Assembly (NCBI GenBank): GCA_038750655.1
Contig: JBCDGZ010000078.1
Span: 1 to 35,140 of the forward strand
Length of the DNA: 35,140 bases
Direction of reading: 5' to 3'
DNA from: JBCDGZ01 sp038750655
GTDB taxonomy: Bacteria > Bacteroidota > Bacteroidia > Chitinophagales > Saprospiraceae
Made by a program: the position numbers and the translations under genes. The notes under the pieces were generated by a model. That model saw only the letters and a list, made by a program, of their open reading frames with translations, made no database searches and had not been told where the DNA came from. This document shows, piece by piece, positions 8,705-17,669 of the stretch; within the stretch, counting starts at the first letter, position 1; each line of letters starts with the position of its first letter.

Positions 8705-9559
8705 TTAGTTCAGACTAACCTCCGCTGCCTGCAGCACCTGCTTGCTCGCACCACCAAGGTGAGCAAATGCGATAACCTTGCACTTGTTCACGTCCCAGGC
8801 TTCGTCCAGCGTGGTGACGTAGGACTTGCAGAATCCTTCGGTAGTCGCCAGTTGCTCTGGGGTCAACGGGTTACCGTCGAAATTGGTGATCATATCTCGG
8901 AAGATGTGCTTGTGTTCGTAGTCGGCAATCTTGCCGTCAGGAGTTAGCTGCATATCAGCTACCCCATTCTCGGTGATCATGGCACTGATACGCACATCTT
9001 CCTCGGGGAAGTCACCTTCGGGGAAGACGGAGATTTCGATGGTCAGCTCGCGGGTCGCGACGTCAAAATCTTGGTTAATGGCTAGTTTGATGCGGGGGGG
9101 TACGGCCAATTCTTGCTCAATATAGCTCGCCCAACTGTTGCGGCCCACTTGGAGATTACTTTCGTTAGGAAACTGGTGGCGATTCACTACAGCAGTAGGG
9201 AAGCCCAGGGGCTCGCCGAGGAAGGATAGCAAATTGTCGCCATCAGAAGTTCGGAAATCGTACTGGCTTTCGGGGTAAGGAGGAGAGAAAAAACCAGCAT
9301 GAATAGAAACGGCGATCAACTTACTGCCGTGGATGTCCAGCAGTTCCTCGATAGCTTCGCTACCGCCGGGGCAGTTGACACAACGTACACCGGTAAATTC
9401 TTCGATGATGACCTGACGGCCCTGAGTAAGCACCTCAGACTTATTGACTACTGCGCATTCGCCGTTATCAATGATGGGGCTGATCTCGGGCTTGATTTCA
9501 TTGCAGCCGAAGGCCAAGAAAGTGAGTGCTGCAAAAAGAAGGATGTTGATCTTTTTCAT
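8705..9559 (-). CDS. Omp28-like outer-membrane lipoprotein with thioredoxin-like CxxC
   Basis: This 284-residue protein has a lipoprotein signal peptide with lipobox LAFGC, so Cys19 is the lipidated residue. The segment 'IIEEFTGVRCVNCPGGSEAIEEL' places a CxxC pair at Cys60/Cys63, as in thioredoxin-fold proteins. The mature protein matches the general layout of Omp28-related proteins of Bacteroidota: a thioredoxin-like half followed by a beta-sandwich half. The likely place is the periplasmic or outer face of the outer membrane, with an unproven redox or peptide-binding role. It follows the DUF6029 gene by 25 bp on the same strand and is probably co-transcribed. A TlpA-type thioredoxin is divergent from that pair. 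Confidence 0.8.
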   Translation of the reverse strand: MKKINILLFAALTFLAFGCNEIKPEISPIIDNGECAVVNKSEVLTQGRQVIIEEFTGVRCVNCPGGSEAIEELLDIHGSKLIAVSIHAGFFSPPYPESQYDFRTSDGDNLLSFLGEPLGFPTAVVNRHQFPNESNLQVGRNSWASYIEQELAVPPRIKLAINQDFDVATRELTIEISVFPEGDFPEEDVRISAMITENGVADMQLTPDGKIADYEHKHIFRDMITNFDGNPLTPEQLATTEGFCKSYVTTLDEAWDVNKCKVIAFAHLGGASKQVLQAAEVSLN

Positions 9560-9584
9560 AGGTATAGCTTTTTAGAGTATATTT

Positions 9585-11285
9585 TTAGAAGGTCGAATTA
9601 ATGCCTAATTTGAAGCCGCTGAAAGCGGGCTCCAAGCGGCAAACCCCGCCAGCACAAACGATTCCTTCTACTTGTTTAACGTAACTGAACGAAAAACGAT
9701 TGGCTTTATGGGTATAAAAAATATCGGCTCGCGGATAATGGACCGCTTCTCTGCCTCCTTCGCCATCTACCGGAGAGTTCACCCCGGGGTTAATATTGTA
9801 CATATCTGACAGGGTGAAAGCCCAGTGCGGAGCCAGAGTAAACTCGACCAGACCGAAGGCCCAGTCGCCATAATCTTGCTTAAAGCCTGCTTTCTCATCG
9901 TCACCAGTGAGCATATACTGGAACTCAAATCGAATGGCTTTTTTACGGCTAAACTTGTATAAGAAATCTACATAGGGCGTAATGGTTTCTACGATGGGGA
10001 CATCGGGCTTCACCTCATAGATTTCTTGGTTGTAATTGAGGAATTGAATACCCCCGAGGATTTGCCATTTACGTTTGTACTTATAGCTAGTCTCAAAATA
10101 AATTTCCCGATAGAGTCGCTGCCCGTTCAGGTCTTCGATATTACTGAGGTTGAGGTTGAAGCTGAGCTTGCGGGTCGGGGAATAGCGGATGTCGGCCTGG
10201 TAGGCCATTTCGCCGAGTTCCTGGACCGCCGGGCTGTAGCGGGACAGCAGGCGGTAGGTATTGACGCGATTCATCGGAGGGAGAAAATTAATAATCCCTC
10301 GGTTGAGGAGCACGTCGGGGCGAGTCCGTAGCGAAAAAAACTCCGTCCGCTTAGCTTCCAGTGTTATCCCAATTCCATTGTCTTTATTGGCATAACTCAC
10401 ACTAGAATAGAGGACCGTCCCCGTTTCGTTAATAAATTTATCTCCAACTTGCGTCCCCCCGCCATCTAGGCGAAATTCCCCGAAAGGATCATTGAGGGCA
10501 TCTTCCGTTTTAAATGCCCCCTCGGCGTACCAGCTGAAATCACCGTAGCTGGCCGTATTATAAACCGAAAAAGCGTAGGTATTATAATTAGGTGTAAATG
10601 TATCTTGAACCGTGTAGGTATTGACGGTGGAGACAACGACATTCATCGCATTATCGGCTAGTGTGCGATTGAGAACACCGATACCCGGGGCCAGCGACCA
10701 GCTTTTCCCTTTATCTCCTCCACCTCCAGAGAAGAAAGCATCGAAATTAATGGCTTTGATATTAGACTCGTAGAGGTCAAACTGTTGTTTTTGACGCCCC
10801 GCCAGCGCTTTGACCTGCAAAAAATCCGTAATGTCATAATTCAAGCGTAAGCCATAGAGCGAATTATCGATCAGCAGGGGGCGCTGCTCGTAGGCCCGAA
10901 AGATGATCCCACTACCGATCTGATCGTAAAGATAACCGACCGAAATATCCAGCTTATTGACTTTTTTACGGATGAACCAACGCCCGATTCCCTGTTCGTT
11001 GTAAGAGCCTTGAGGATTGAGCAGGTTGGAATTGTTGAATAGATCAAAACGTACGCCTATATCGAAGCCCCAGTTGCTGTAATTGAGTTGAAGCCAAGCG
11101 TCGACCCCCGTGAGTTGATGGTCGTATTGAGGCGTATTGGCGGCACCAATTCTTTCATCTCGAATAAAAAAATTAGTGGTGGTTTCTAAATTTCCTGAGA
11201 AGCGGCTGGCGTTATTCTGAGCGTACAACATCTGACAAAAGCCCAAAAAGATCAGGCTTAGCAGGCCCGTAATTGTATTTTTCAT
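9585..11285 (-). CDS. DUF6029-like outer-membrane beta-barrel protein
   Basis: This 566-residue protein has a signal peptide (1-22, cleavage after LYAQ). The body is nearly all alternating polar/aromatic beta strands (for example 'WGFDIGVRFDLFNN', 'WQILGGIQFLNYNQ', 'IRFEFQYML') and it ends in 'GFKLGINSTF', with a terminal Phe as expected for an outer-membrane barrel. The opening 'FSGNLETTTNFFIRDERIGAANTPQYD' matches what I recall of DUF6029 proteins of Bacteroidota. The family name is from memory and unchecked. Its function is unknown. It forms a two-gene unit with the Omp28-like CxxC lipoprotein, and a TlpA thioredoxin is transcribed divergently across a 224-bp control region. Confidence 0.7.
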   Translation of the reverse strand: MKNTITGLLSLIFLGFCQMLYAQNNASRFSGNLETTTNFFIRDERIGAANTPQYDHQLTGVDAWLQLNYSNWGFDIGVRFDLFNNSNLLNPQGSYNEQGIGRWFIRKKVNKLDISVGYLYDQIGSGIIFRAYEQRPLLIDNSLYGLRLNYDITDFLQVKALAGRQKQQFDLYESNIKAINFDAFFSGGGGDKGKSWSLAPGIGVLNRTLADNAMNVVVSTVNTYTVQDTFTPNYNTYAFSVYNTASYGDFSWYAEGAFKTEDALNDPFGEFRLDGGGTQVGDKFINETGTVLYSSVSYANKDNGIGITLEAKRTEFFSLRTRPDVLLNRGIINFLPPMNRVNTYRLLSRYSPAVQELGEMAYQADIRYSPTRKLSFNLNLSNIEDLNGQRLYREIYFETSYKYKRKWQILGGIQFLNYNQEIYEVKPDVPIVETITPYVDFLYKFSRKKAIRFEFQYMLTGDDEKAGFKQDYGDWAFGLVEFTLAPHWAFTLSDMYNINPGVNSPVDGEGGREAVHYPRADIFYTHKANRFSFSYVKQVEGIVCAGGVCRLEPAFSGFKLGINSTF

Positions 11286-11328
11286 CTAAAAGAATTTAGC
11301 TTTGCTAGGCTTAAAAAGGGGCCGTTAA

Positions 11329-11351
11329 ATATAAGTTAAACCAACTTATAT
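11329..11351. promoter_or_regulatory. Perfect inverted repeat in the DUF6029/tlpA divergent region
   Basis: ATATAAGTT (11329-11337) and AACTTATAT (11343-11351) form a perfect 9-bp inverted repeat with a 5-bp spacer. It sits 44 bp upstream of the DUF6029 start and 159 bp upstream of the tlpA-like start. There is no T-tract, so it looks like an operator rather than a terminator. The regulator is unknown. Confidence 0.35.
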
Positions 11352-11509
11352 CCGGGTATTGAGTTTCAAATATGCCTAACTTACGTCTGTTTTCGTTTGT
11401 TTAGCAACCATGAAATTATGGCCTTTTTGCGACAAAATGGAAACTCGTCCCCTCAAAAGCATAAAAAAGTCAACTACAAGCATTTTATCACTAAAAAAAT
11501 TTACACTCG

Positions 11510-12007
11510 ATGAAGCTTTTTCAATTGCTCGCCTTCTTCCTGGTAATGGCATTGAGCACGACTCTAACTGCACAAAATACCTTACCCTCCGTAAAGATCA
11601 AGACCTTGAACGGAGAACAGGTTGATATTCAGGACTATGCAAAAAATGGAAAAATTACAGTGCTGAGTTTTTGGGCAACCTGGTGCTCCCCTTGTAAGCG
11701 CGAATTGGATGCTATTGCGGAAGTGTACGAGGATTGGCAGGATGAATACAACATGGAATTGCTGGCCATCACCATCGATGATCCTCGCGCACTTCCTAAA
11801 GTCAACTCCATCGTGAGCACTAAAGGCTGGGAATATACCATCCTCTCCGATGTCAAGGAAGACCTCAAGAGAGCCCTTAACTTCCAGACGGTTCCGATGA
11901 CCTTCCTAGTGGATCAGTCCGGAAATATCGTCTATACTCACACTGGCTACAACCCCGGCGATGAGTATGAACTGGAAGATGAGATTAAGAAAATTGCTGG
12001 AAAATAA
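11510..12007 (+). CDS. TlpA-like thiol-disulfide oxidoreductase (periplasmic thioredoxin)
   Basis: This 165-residue protein has a signal peptide (1-21, cleavage after LTAQ) and a thioredoxin fold. The active site WCSPC puts the redox pair at Cys59/Cys62. The fold is supported by 'KITVLSFWATWC' before it and the cis-Pro loop 'FQTVPMTFLVD' near residue 132. It belongs to the TlpA/ResA/AhpC-TSA-like group, which reduces or rearranges disulfides in the periplasm. It is divergent from the DUF6029/Omp28-like pair, which also carries an exported CxxC, so a shared thiol-redox task in the envelope is plausible (inference). It is closed by a strong terminator shared with the convergent ABC-F gene. Confidence 0.9.
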   Translation: MKLFQLLAFFLVMALSTTLTAQNTLPSVKIKTLNGEQVDIQDYAKNGKITVLSFWATWCSPCKRELDAIAEVYEDWQDEYNMELLAITIDDPRALPKVNSIVSTKGWEYTILSDVKEDLKRALNFQTVPMTFLVDQSGNIVYTHTGYNPGDEYELEDEIKKIAGK

Positions 12008-12027
12008 ATGGATATGGCGCACTTAGC

Positions 12028-12076
12028 GCGATCAAAAAAGGGAGATCACCGTTGGTGATCTCCCTTTTTTGATCGC
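12028..12076. terminator. Bidirectional terminator, 23-bp perfect stem
   Basis: Bases 12028-12050 and 12054-12076 are perfectly complementary around a 3-nt GTT loop. The stem contains A6 on one side and T6 on the other, so each strand shows a GC-rich hairpin followed by T6. It lies between the convergent tlpA-like and ABC-F genes and can end both transcripts. Confidence 0.92.
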
Positions 12077-12092
12077 TCGGACAACGCTCTAC

Positions 12093-13976
12093 TTAAGCCA
12101 GCTCACCTAGCTCTAACCAACGCTCCTCCTTCTGCTCCAAAGTCTTATTCAACTCCCCCAGTTCTATAGAAAGCTTCTCTATTTCAGCGGAGTCCAGCCC
12201 AGGTTGATTAAAGGTCTCGATGAGGGTAGCCTTGCGGCTCTCCAACTTTTCGATCTCCTTCTCAAGGCGGTTAAGTTCTTTGCGTTGTTCGTAGGTGAGC
12301 TTAGGCCGGTCGTCCGTCTTTTGAGGGACTTGTGTTTTCTTCTTCTGAGTATTGCTATTGCTGCGTTGCTCCCGGCGGGCCTCCTGCTCCTCTTTTTTCC
12401 GCCGCTCTCGGTATTCGGTGTAATTGCCGTTGTAATCCTTGATTTTGCCATTGCCTTCGAAGACAAAGACATGGTCTACGACCTTATCCATGAAATAGCG
12501 GTCGTGAGAGACGATGAGGATACAGCCCGGGAAGTCCAGTAAGAAGTTTTCCAATACATTGAGGGTAATGATGTCCAGATCATTGGTCGGCTCATCGAGG
12601 ATGAGGAAGTTCGGGTTTTGCATCAAAACGGTGAGCAGGAAAAGCCTGCGGCGCTCTCCTCCACTGAGCTGAGCAACATGAACCTGCTGCTGCTCGCGGC
12701 TGAACATAAAGCGCTCCAACAGGCCAGCAGCCGATAATTTATGCCCATTTTCCAGCGGAATATACTCGGCAATATCGGTAATTGCATCAATGACGCGCTT
12801 GCCGTCTTCTATTTGAATCCCTTCTTGGGTGTAATAGCCAAATTTGACGGTCCCTCCAACGACCACTTTACCGCCATCAGGCCGAATTTCTTTGGTCAGC
12901 AGACGAAGGAAGGTCGTCTTCCCTACCCCATTGGGGCCTACGATGCCCACCCGCTCTTTTTTTCGGAACTTGTAGAAGAAGTCTTTGACGATTTGTAGGT
13001 CGCCGTAGGCCTTGCTGATGTATTCCGCCTCCAAAATCTTACTGCCTAGGCGGCTCCCTTTGATGTCGATGTGAATCTCCTGGGCATCCAGCTTTTGATG
13101 GGCTTTGTCTTTGATCTCGTAGAACTTATCTACCCGCGACTTTGCCTTGGTCCCCCGGGCCTTCGGCATACGGCGAATCCAGTTCAGCTCGCGGCGGAAG
13201 AGCTTTTGGTACTTGTCGAGATTGGCCAGCTCGTTTTCGTGCCGCATTGATTTTTTCTCTAAAAAATCAGAGTAGCTGCCGCGATAGCGGTAGAGTTGAC
13301 CGCGGTCCAGCTCGAGGATTTCACCGCAAACCCGTTCCAGGAAGTAGCGATCGTGCGTAACCATAAACAAGGTCAAGTTGGGCCGTTGAAGGTAGGTTTC
13401 CAGCCATTCGATCATATCCAGATCGAGGTGGTTAGTCGGCTCGTCGAGGATGAGGAAGTCGGGCTCGGCGATTAGTAGGCGGGCCAGGGCCAGTCGCTTG
13501 CGCTGCCCACCGGAGAGCGTGGCGATAGGTTGGTTAAATTGATGGATATTGAGCTTGCCAAGAATCTCCTTGATCTGAGCCTCGTAATCCCAGGCCTTCA
13601 AATCTTCCATGAGGGCCAGGGCCGCCTGCATCTCTTTGGTATCCTCGGGAAAGCTCATCGCTCGTTCGTAGCGTTTGACGGCCCGCACCGTCTCATTGTC
13701 CGCCTGAAAAACCGCTTCCAAAACGGTGCTGCCCAGGTCAAAGTCCGGTTCTTGTTCCAAATAGCCGATGCGTAGGTCTTTCTTGATCCACATCTTGCTA
13801 TTTTCGCCCTCCGGGCTCTCCATATCCGACAACACCCTCAGCAATGTGGTCTTACCCGTTCCATTTTGCGCAACTAGAGCGATCTTCTGCCCTTTGCTGA
13901 TTTGCAGGGAGATGTCCTTAAATAAGACTTTATCGCCGTAAGTCTTGCTGGCATTTTCAATACTGAGGTAATTCAC
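12093..13976 (-). CDS. ABC-F family ATPase, Uup-like
   Basis: This is a ribosome-associated type of ABC protein with two nucleotide-binding domains and no membrane segments. Counting from the chosen start (627 residues), Walker A of domain 1 is QNGTGKT (37-43) with signature LSGGQ at 154-158 and DEPTNHLD after it. Domain 2 has GPNGVGKT, LSGGE and DEPTNDLD. A K/R/E-rich linker separates the domains, and a C-terminal coiled coil (about the last 70 residues, LTYEQRKELNRLEKEIEKLE...) is typical of Uup. No ATG is available: TTG at 14009 or GTG at 13976. I chose the GTG because the resulting NYLSIENASKTYG matches the usual ABC-F beginning. Convergent with the tlpA-like gene. Confidence 0.9.
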   Translation of the reverse strand: MNYLSIENASKTYGDKVLFKDISLQISKGQKIALVAQNGTGKTTLLRVLSDMESPEGENSKMWIKKDLRIGYLEQEPDFDLGSTVLEAVFQADNETVRAVKRYERAMSFPEDTKEMQAALALMEDLKAWDYEAQIKEILGKLNIHQFNQPIATLSGGQRKRLALARLLIAEPDFLILDEPTNHLDLDMIEWLETYLQRPNLTLFMVTHDRYFLERVCGEILELDRGQLYRYRGSYSDFLEKKSMRHENELANLDKYQKLFRRELNWIRRMPKARGTKAKSRVDKFYEIKDKAHQKLDAQEIHIDIKGSRLGSKILEAEYISKAYGDLQIVKDFFYKFRKKERVGIVGPNGVGKTTFLRLLTKEIRPDGGKVVVGGTVKFGYYTQEGIQIEDGKRVIDAITDIAEYIPLENGHKLSAAGLLERFMFSREQQQVHVAQLSGGERRRLFLLTVLMQNPNFLILDEPTNDLDIITLNVLENFLLDFPGCILIVSHDRYFMDKVVDHVFVFEGNGKIKDYNGNYTEYRERRKKEEQEARREQRSNSNTQKKKTQVPQKTDDRPKLTYEQRKELNRLEKEIEKLESRKATLIETFNQPGLDSAEIEKLSIELGELNKTLEQKEERWLELGELA

Positions 13977-14017
13977 GTCGATGAAGTTTTTTAAACAACC
14001 GTGGCCCAATATACAAC

Positions 14018-14055
14018 AAAACGACCTTTCAAAATGATTTCTGAAAGGTCGTTTT
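14018..14055 (-). terminator. Intrinsic terminator of the prc-like gene
   Basis: AAAACGACCTTTCA (14018-14031) and TGAAAGGTCGTTTT (14042-14055) form a perfect 14-bp stem with a 10-nt loop, 21 bp past the protease stop. On the minus strand the stem ends in GTTTTGTT. It overlaps the leader of the ABC-F gene. Confidence 0.8.
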
Positions 14056-14075
14056 ATGTCCCGGTTAAAGGAAGC

Positions 14076-16178
14076 TTAGTTTTTGATCATATCCCTCATA
14101 ATGGCGAGGGTTTCTTCGATGTAAATATCTTTCTTTATGGTCTTGATCCACTCTTCGTTACGAGCCATTTTGGACTCATCCGCTTTAAGTTCAGTCAGAT
14201 CAATCTCCATGTTAGTGGCTTTCAGACCAGGAATTTCTTCAAACATATCCTCGTATTTCTCCGCAGTCACTTCCCGATCCTTACGATCCTTATCAAAGGC
14301 TTCATAGTTCAAAGAAGAGAGCGATTCATCATTGCGCTCCTTCACCCACTTGGCACTTTCGACTACTTTCTGGAATTTAGGACTGCTGCTTACCCGGGCT
14401 GCACTGGCTTCCTGGAGCTGCTTCATATTATCCAGTTTCACCACATTCTGTCCATATTTTACTGGAGAAATTTCCGTCCAATCCAGAGCGTGCTCATACT
14501 CTTGTTCTCCGATCTTGACATACTGATAGCGATCTGGAAGAATAATATCCGGCGTTACCCCTTTCATCTGAGTGGAGCCACCATTCACACGATAGTATTT
14601 TTGGATGGTCAATTTCACCTGACCCAAAGGCTTGATCTCTTCGTTGCCACGAATCGCACGATCCAGGTCAAAGAAGCGCTGTACGGTTCCTTTTCCGTAA
14701 GTCGACGGGCTACCAACGATAACGGCACGGCCATAATCTTGCAAAGCAGCCGCCAAAATCTCAGAAGCAGAAGCACTAATGGAATTAACCATGACAATCA
14801 GTGGACCTCCGTACTGTACTTTAGGATCCTCATCCGCTAGCACCTCAGGGCGATTACCTCTGGCTTTCACCTGTACGATCGGGCCTTCTTCGATAAACAG
14901 ACCAGACATTTGTACAACATCTCTCAGTGAACCTCCACCATTATTACGCAGGTCGAGGATGACACCATTGACATTTTCATTCTTGAGCTTTTCCAGCTCT
15001 TTGGCAATATCTTCTGCGCAGCTAGGGCCACCTCGGTAATTGAAGTCGGCATAGAAGCGAGGAAGCTTGATGTATCCAATGTTAGCTGCTACATCTGGCA
15101 TATCCAGAATAACAGACTTCGCATAGCCTTCTTCCAAAACAACAATATCACGAGTAATGGTAATGGTTTTAACCGTACCATCTACCTTTTTGATCTTCAA
15201 GTGTACTTTAGTTCCTTTCTTACCCCGAATGATTTTCACCACATCATCAATCAAGAATCCAGTCACATCAACCGCTTCTTCCTCTTCATCCTGTCTCACA
15301 GACATGATGACATCATTCTCTTGCAGTCCCTTCATCTTCCAGGCAGGCCCGCCAGGAACGATGTGGACCACTTTGGTGTATTCACCATTGGCCTGAAGGC
15401 GGGCACCGATACCTTCGAGGGTACCCGACATCCCAATATCAAAGTTCTCCTTATCCCTTGGACGGTAATAGCCGGAGTGAGGATCGAATACATTGGTAAA
15501 AGCGTTGAGATAATTGCTGAGAAAATCAGAACGCTTGCGCTTCTTAAGGCGAACATACCAATCATCATAAGCCTCTAATACACCTTCACGGGCTTCTTTT
15601 TCCAACTCTTCGAAGCTCTTCTTTTCCTTGCCGTCCTCTAGTCCCTCCTCTTGCTCTTGCATTGCTGCATTGAGGCGAACCAACGTTTGGTATTTCATCG
15701 ATTTGCGCCAGTATTCCTTCAACTCCTTTTCATTCTTGGCAAATGGCTTTTTATCACCATCCAGCTCAATAGTCTCCTGCTTGCTAAAATCAAAAGGTGC
15801 TGCTAGTACCTCGCGGTACAACTCTTGAGAGCGCTCTAAGCTGCTGCTCAGGAGTTCTACGGATTCGTTGAAAAAATTATACGTTCCAGCATTGGCCTCA
15901 TCATCAAGCATCACTTCGTGCTTCTTGAGAATACCGACCTCCTCTTGTGTCAACCAGCGACGACCGCCATCGATGCGATCAAGATACATATCGAAGACTT
16001 TCTTAGAATAATCGTCATCAATAGCTTCCGGGTCAAAGTGCAACTGATTTAACCCACCCAGCAAGGTATACATCAACACGGCTTCTTTCTCTGCATTATT
16101 AGGGAAAGGAAAATAAGCTGCCCCTATCAACAGGGTAAAAACTACCAGTGATAAAAACACGGAACCTTTGTATTTCAT
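14076..16178 (-). CDS. prc: Carboxy-terminal processing protease, tail-specific (Prc/Tsp, S41A)
   Basis: This periplasmic serine protease degrades or processes proteins from their C-termini. The 700-residue protein has a signal/anchor segment (1-24), the long N-terminal region of Prc (about 30-235), a PDZ domain (about 240-345, 'GIGARLQANGEYTKVVHIVPGGPAW') and the S41 catalytic domain (about 350-520). The catalytic dyad is visible: Ser470 in SISASASE and Lys496 in TYGKGTVQ. A C-terminal extension (about 550-690) corresponds to the DUF3340 part of Prc. Length and layout match E. coli Prc (about 680) rather than the shorter CtpA. It appears to be a single-gene transcript with its own terminator. 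Confidence 0.93.
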   Translation of the reverse strand: MKYKGSVFLSLVVFTLLIGAAYFPFPNNAEKEAVLMYTLLGGLNQLHFDPEAIDDDYSKKVFDMYLDRIDGGRRWLTQEEVGILKKHEVMLDDEANAGTYNFFNESVELLSSSLERSQELYREVLAAPFDFSKQETIELDGDKKPFAKNEKELKEYWRKSMKYQTLVRLNAAMQEQEEGLEDGKEKKSFEELEKEAREGVLEAYDDWYVRLKKRKRSDFLSNYLNAFTNVFDPHSGYYRPRDKENFDIGMSGTLEGIGARLQANGEYTKVVHIVPGGPAWKMKGLQENDVIMSVRQDEEEEAVDVTGFLIDDVVKIIRGKKGTKVHLKIKKVDGTVKTITITRDIVVLEEGYAKSVILDMPDVAANIGYIKLPRFYADFNYRGGPSCAEDIAKELEKLKNENVNGVILDLRNNGGGSLRDVVQMSGLFIEEGPIVQVKARGNRPEVLADEDPKVQYGGPLIVMVNSISASASEILAAALQDYGRAVIVGSPSTYGKGTVQRFFDLDRAIRGNEEIKPLGQVKLTIQKYYRVNGGSTQMKGVTPDIILPDRYQYVKIGEQEYEHALDWTEISPVKYGQNVVKLDNMKQLQEASAARVSSSPKFQKVVESAKWVKERNDESLSSLNYEAFDKDRKDREVTAEKYEDMFEEIPGLKATNMEIDLTELKADESKMARNEEWIKTIKKDIYIEETLAIMRDMIKN

Positions 16179-16382
16179 AATTGAGATTTTTGATTAACAC
16201 TACATCCTTCGGAGAAAAGAAAAATACATATTAAGTACAATTAGTAAATATACCATTTTTCCCATTAAATTGTTCGGCGATAATCTTGCCAATTTAGCTT
16301 TTTAACGTAATTATAACAGATACTCTTATATAGAGAGAGAAAATAATTCGGACAATTTACCAGACTGCCAATTTTTCATGAT

Positions 16383-17546
16383 TTATTGCTCCACCGCCGC
16401 CAACACTTTACTTACCATCGTCCCAATTTCCGAAGGTTGTAGCCAGCGGGTGACGATCACCAGGTCGTAAGCATCAATAATGACGATGAAATTCCCGCCG
16501 AAACCAGCGGCATAATAGGCCGCTACCTCTACGCCTTTCCAAGCCCGCGGCCCCTGATTGAGCCACCACATGTAGCCATAACTAGCGTTGGCAGCCGAAG
16601 GCTGAAGAGCCTCCGCAATCCAGTCTTCCGAAATCAGCTGCTGCTGCCTCCAGCGCCCCCTACGGGCAAATAATAGCCCAAAACGGGCATGATCAAGGGT
16701 GCTGATGAAAATCCCGCCCCCCGAATGGCCCCCACCGCTAACCGACTGCATCATCATACCATCGACATTGACAAAGGAATTCTCGTAGCCGTACCAGCGC
16801 CAGGTGGTGGAGGCCCCGATGGGCTCCATGATCTTTTCCTTGAGGACCATCGGCAGGGGGCGACGCCAGACTTGCAGCAGCGAGTAAGCCAGTACGTTGA
16901 CGCGGACATCGTTGTACTCAAATTGCGCGCCCGGCTCCGCCAGCTTCCGAAACTTCCAATCGTCAAGGCCACCCTCACGGGGAGGCCGATCGGCCCAGTC
17001 CTTCATGCCAAAAAGCTCCCCCGACCAATCGGAGGACTGCGTAAGCAATTGTCCCCAAGTAATCCCAGTGTTGTGCTCGCCCGCAAAGGTGCCGTCCCAG
17101 ACATAGCGGGCGACCGGATCGGCTGTACTGCGGATACGGCCCGCGTCGACCGCTAGCCCGGCGACAGTAGACAGGTAGCTCTTGGTTACGCTAAAGGTCA
17201 TGTCCACCCGCTCTACATCGCCCCATTGGGCTACAATGTAGCCCTTGCGCAGGATGAGGCCCGCCGGGCCGCCGCGCTTCTTAGTGGGGCCCGCCAGCTT
17301 GTGGTAGGGTTCGCGGGCGAAGCCCTGGAGGATGGCCACGCGTAGGTCCTTCGCTCCGGTGTATTCATTGGCTTTGGCGAAGCCTACGGCGGCGGCCAAG
17401 CTGTCAGGGTTGAAGCCCATTTCGGCGGGACTACGGCTCTCCCAGCTGCCGGGTGGTGGATAATAAGGAGCTTGTGCAGTAGCCGGCAGCACCAATAAAC
17501 AGAGCAAACAAGAAAGAAAGAATACTAGGCAGCGTTGAGAATACAT
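16383..17546 (-). CDS. Exported serine hydrolase, class C beta-lactamase family
   Basis: This 387-residue protein has a signal peptide (1-26, PATAQA). It has the penicillin-binding-protein/beta-lactamase fold motifs: SVTK at 119-122 supplies the nucleophile Ser119 and Lys122. The second motif is Y211-N212-D213 (EYND) instead of the usual YxN. A glycine-rich third motif GGGHSGGG stands where KTG/HxG occurs. It is therefore a periplasmic esterase or peptidase of the 'serine hydrolase' group rather than a proven beta-lactamase; the substrate is unknown. It stands alone between the hppA terminator and prc. Confidence 0.85.
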   Translation of the reverse strand: MYSQRCLVFFLSCLLCLLVLPATAQAPYYPPPGSWESRSPAEMGFNPDSLAAAVGFAKANEYTGAKDLRVAILQGFAREPYHKLAGPTKKRGGPAGLILRKGYIVAQWGDVERVDMTFSVTKSYLSTVAGLAVDAGRIRSTADPVARYVWDGTFAGEHNTGITWGQLLTQSSDWSGELFGMKDWADRPPREGGLDDWKFRKLAEPGAQFEYNDVRVNVLAYSLLQVWRRPLPMVLKEKIMEPIGASTTWRWYGYENSFVNVDGMMMQSVSGGGHSGGGIFISTLDHARFGLLFARRGRWRQQQLISEDWIAEALQPSAANASYGYMWWLNQGPRAWKGVEVAAYYAAGFGGNFIVIIDAYDLVIVTRWLQPSEIGTMVSKVLAAVEQ

Positions 17547-17601
17547 AGATTGATGGATTTGATAGTATGAATCGAATATAGCAACAATTTAGCAGATGCC
17601 G

Positions 17602-17638
17602 CAAACAAAACAGTGCTGCCCGAGTCATCGAGCAGCAC
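17602..17638 (-). terminator. Intrinsic terminator of hppA
   Basis: GTGCTGC (17613-17619) pairs with GCAGCAC (17632-17638), and inner bases extend the stem with one G-T wobble. The minus strand continues GTTTTGTTT. It lies 31 bp past the hppA stop. Confidence 0.8.
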
Positions 17639-17669
17639 CGCCATTTATATGATCTTTTCTATACTATTA

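Noticed and set aside
11376..11573. Minus-strand open frame of 65 codons in the DUF6029/tlpA control region
   Set aside because: It overlaps the start and signal peptide of the tlpA-like gene on the other strand and has no family features.
14001..14840. Plus-strand open frame of 279 codons
   Set aside because: It is fully antisense to the prc gene and its terminator. No domain or signal was seen.
16383..17546. True class C beta-lactamase
   Set aside because: The second and third motifs (YND, GGGHSGGG) differ from YxN and KTG, so only the broad serine-hydrolase family is supported.
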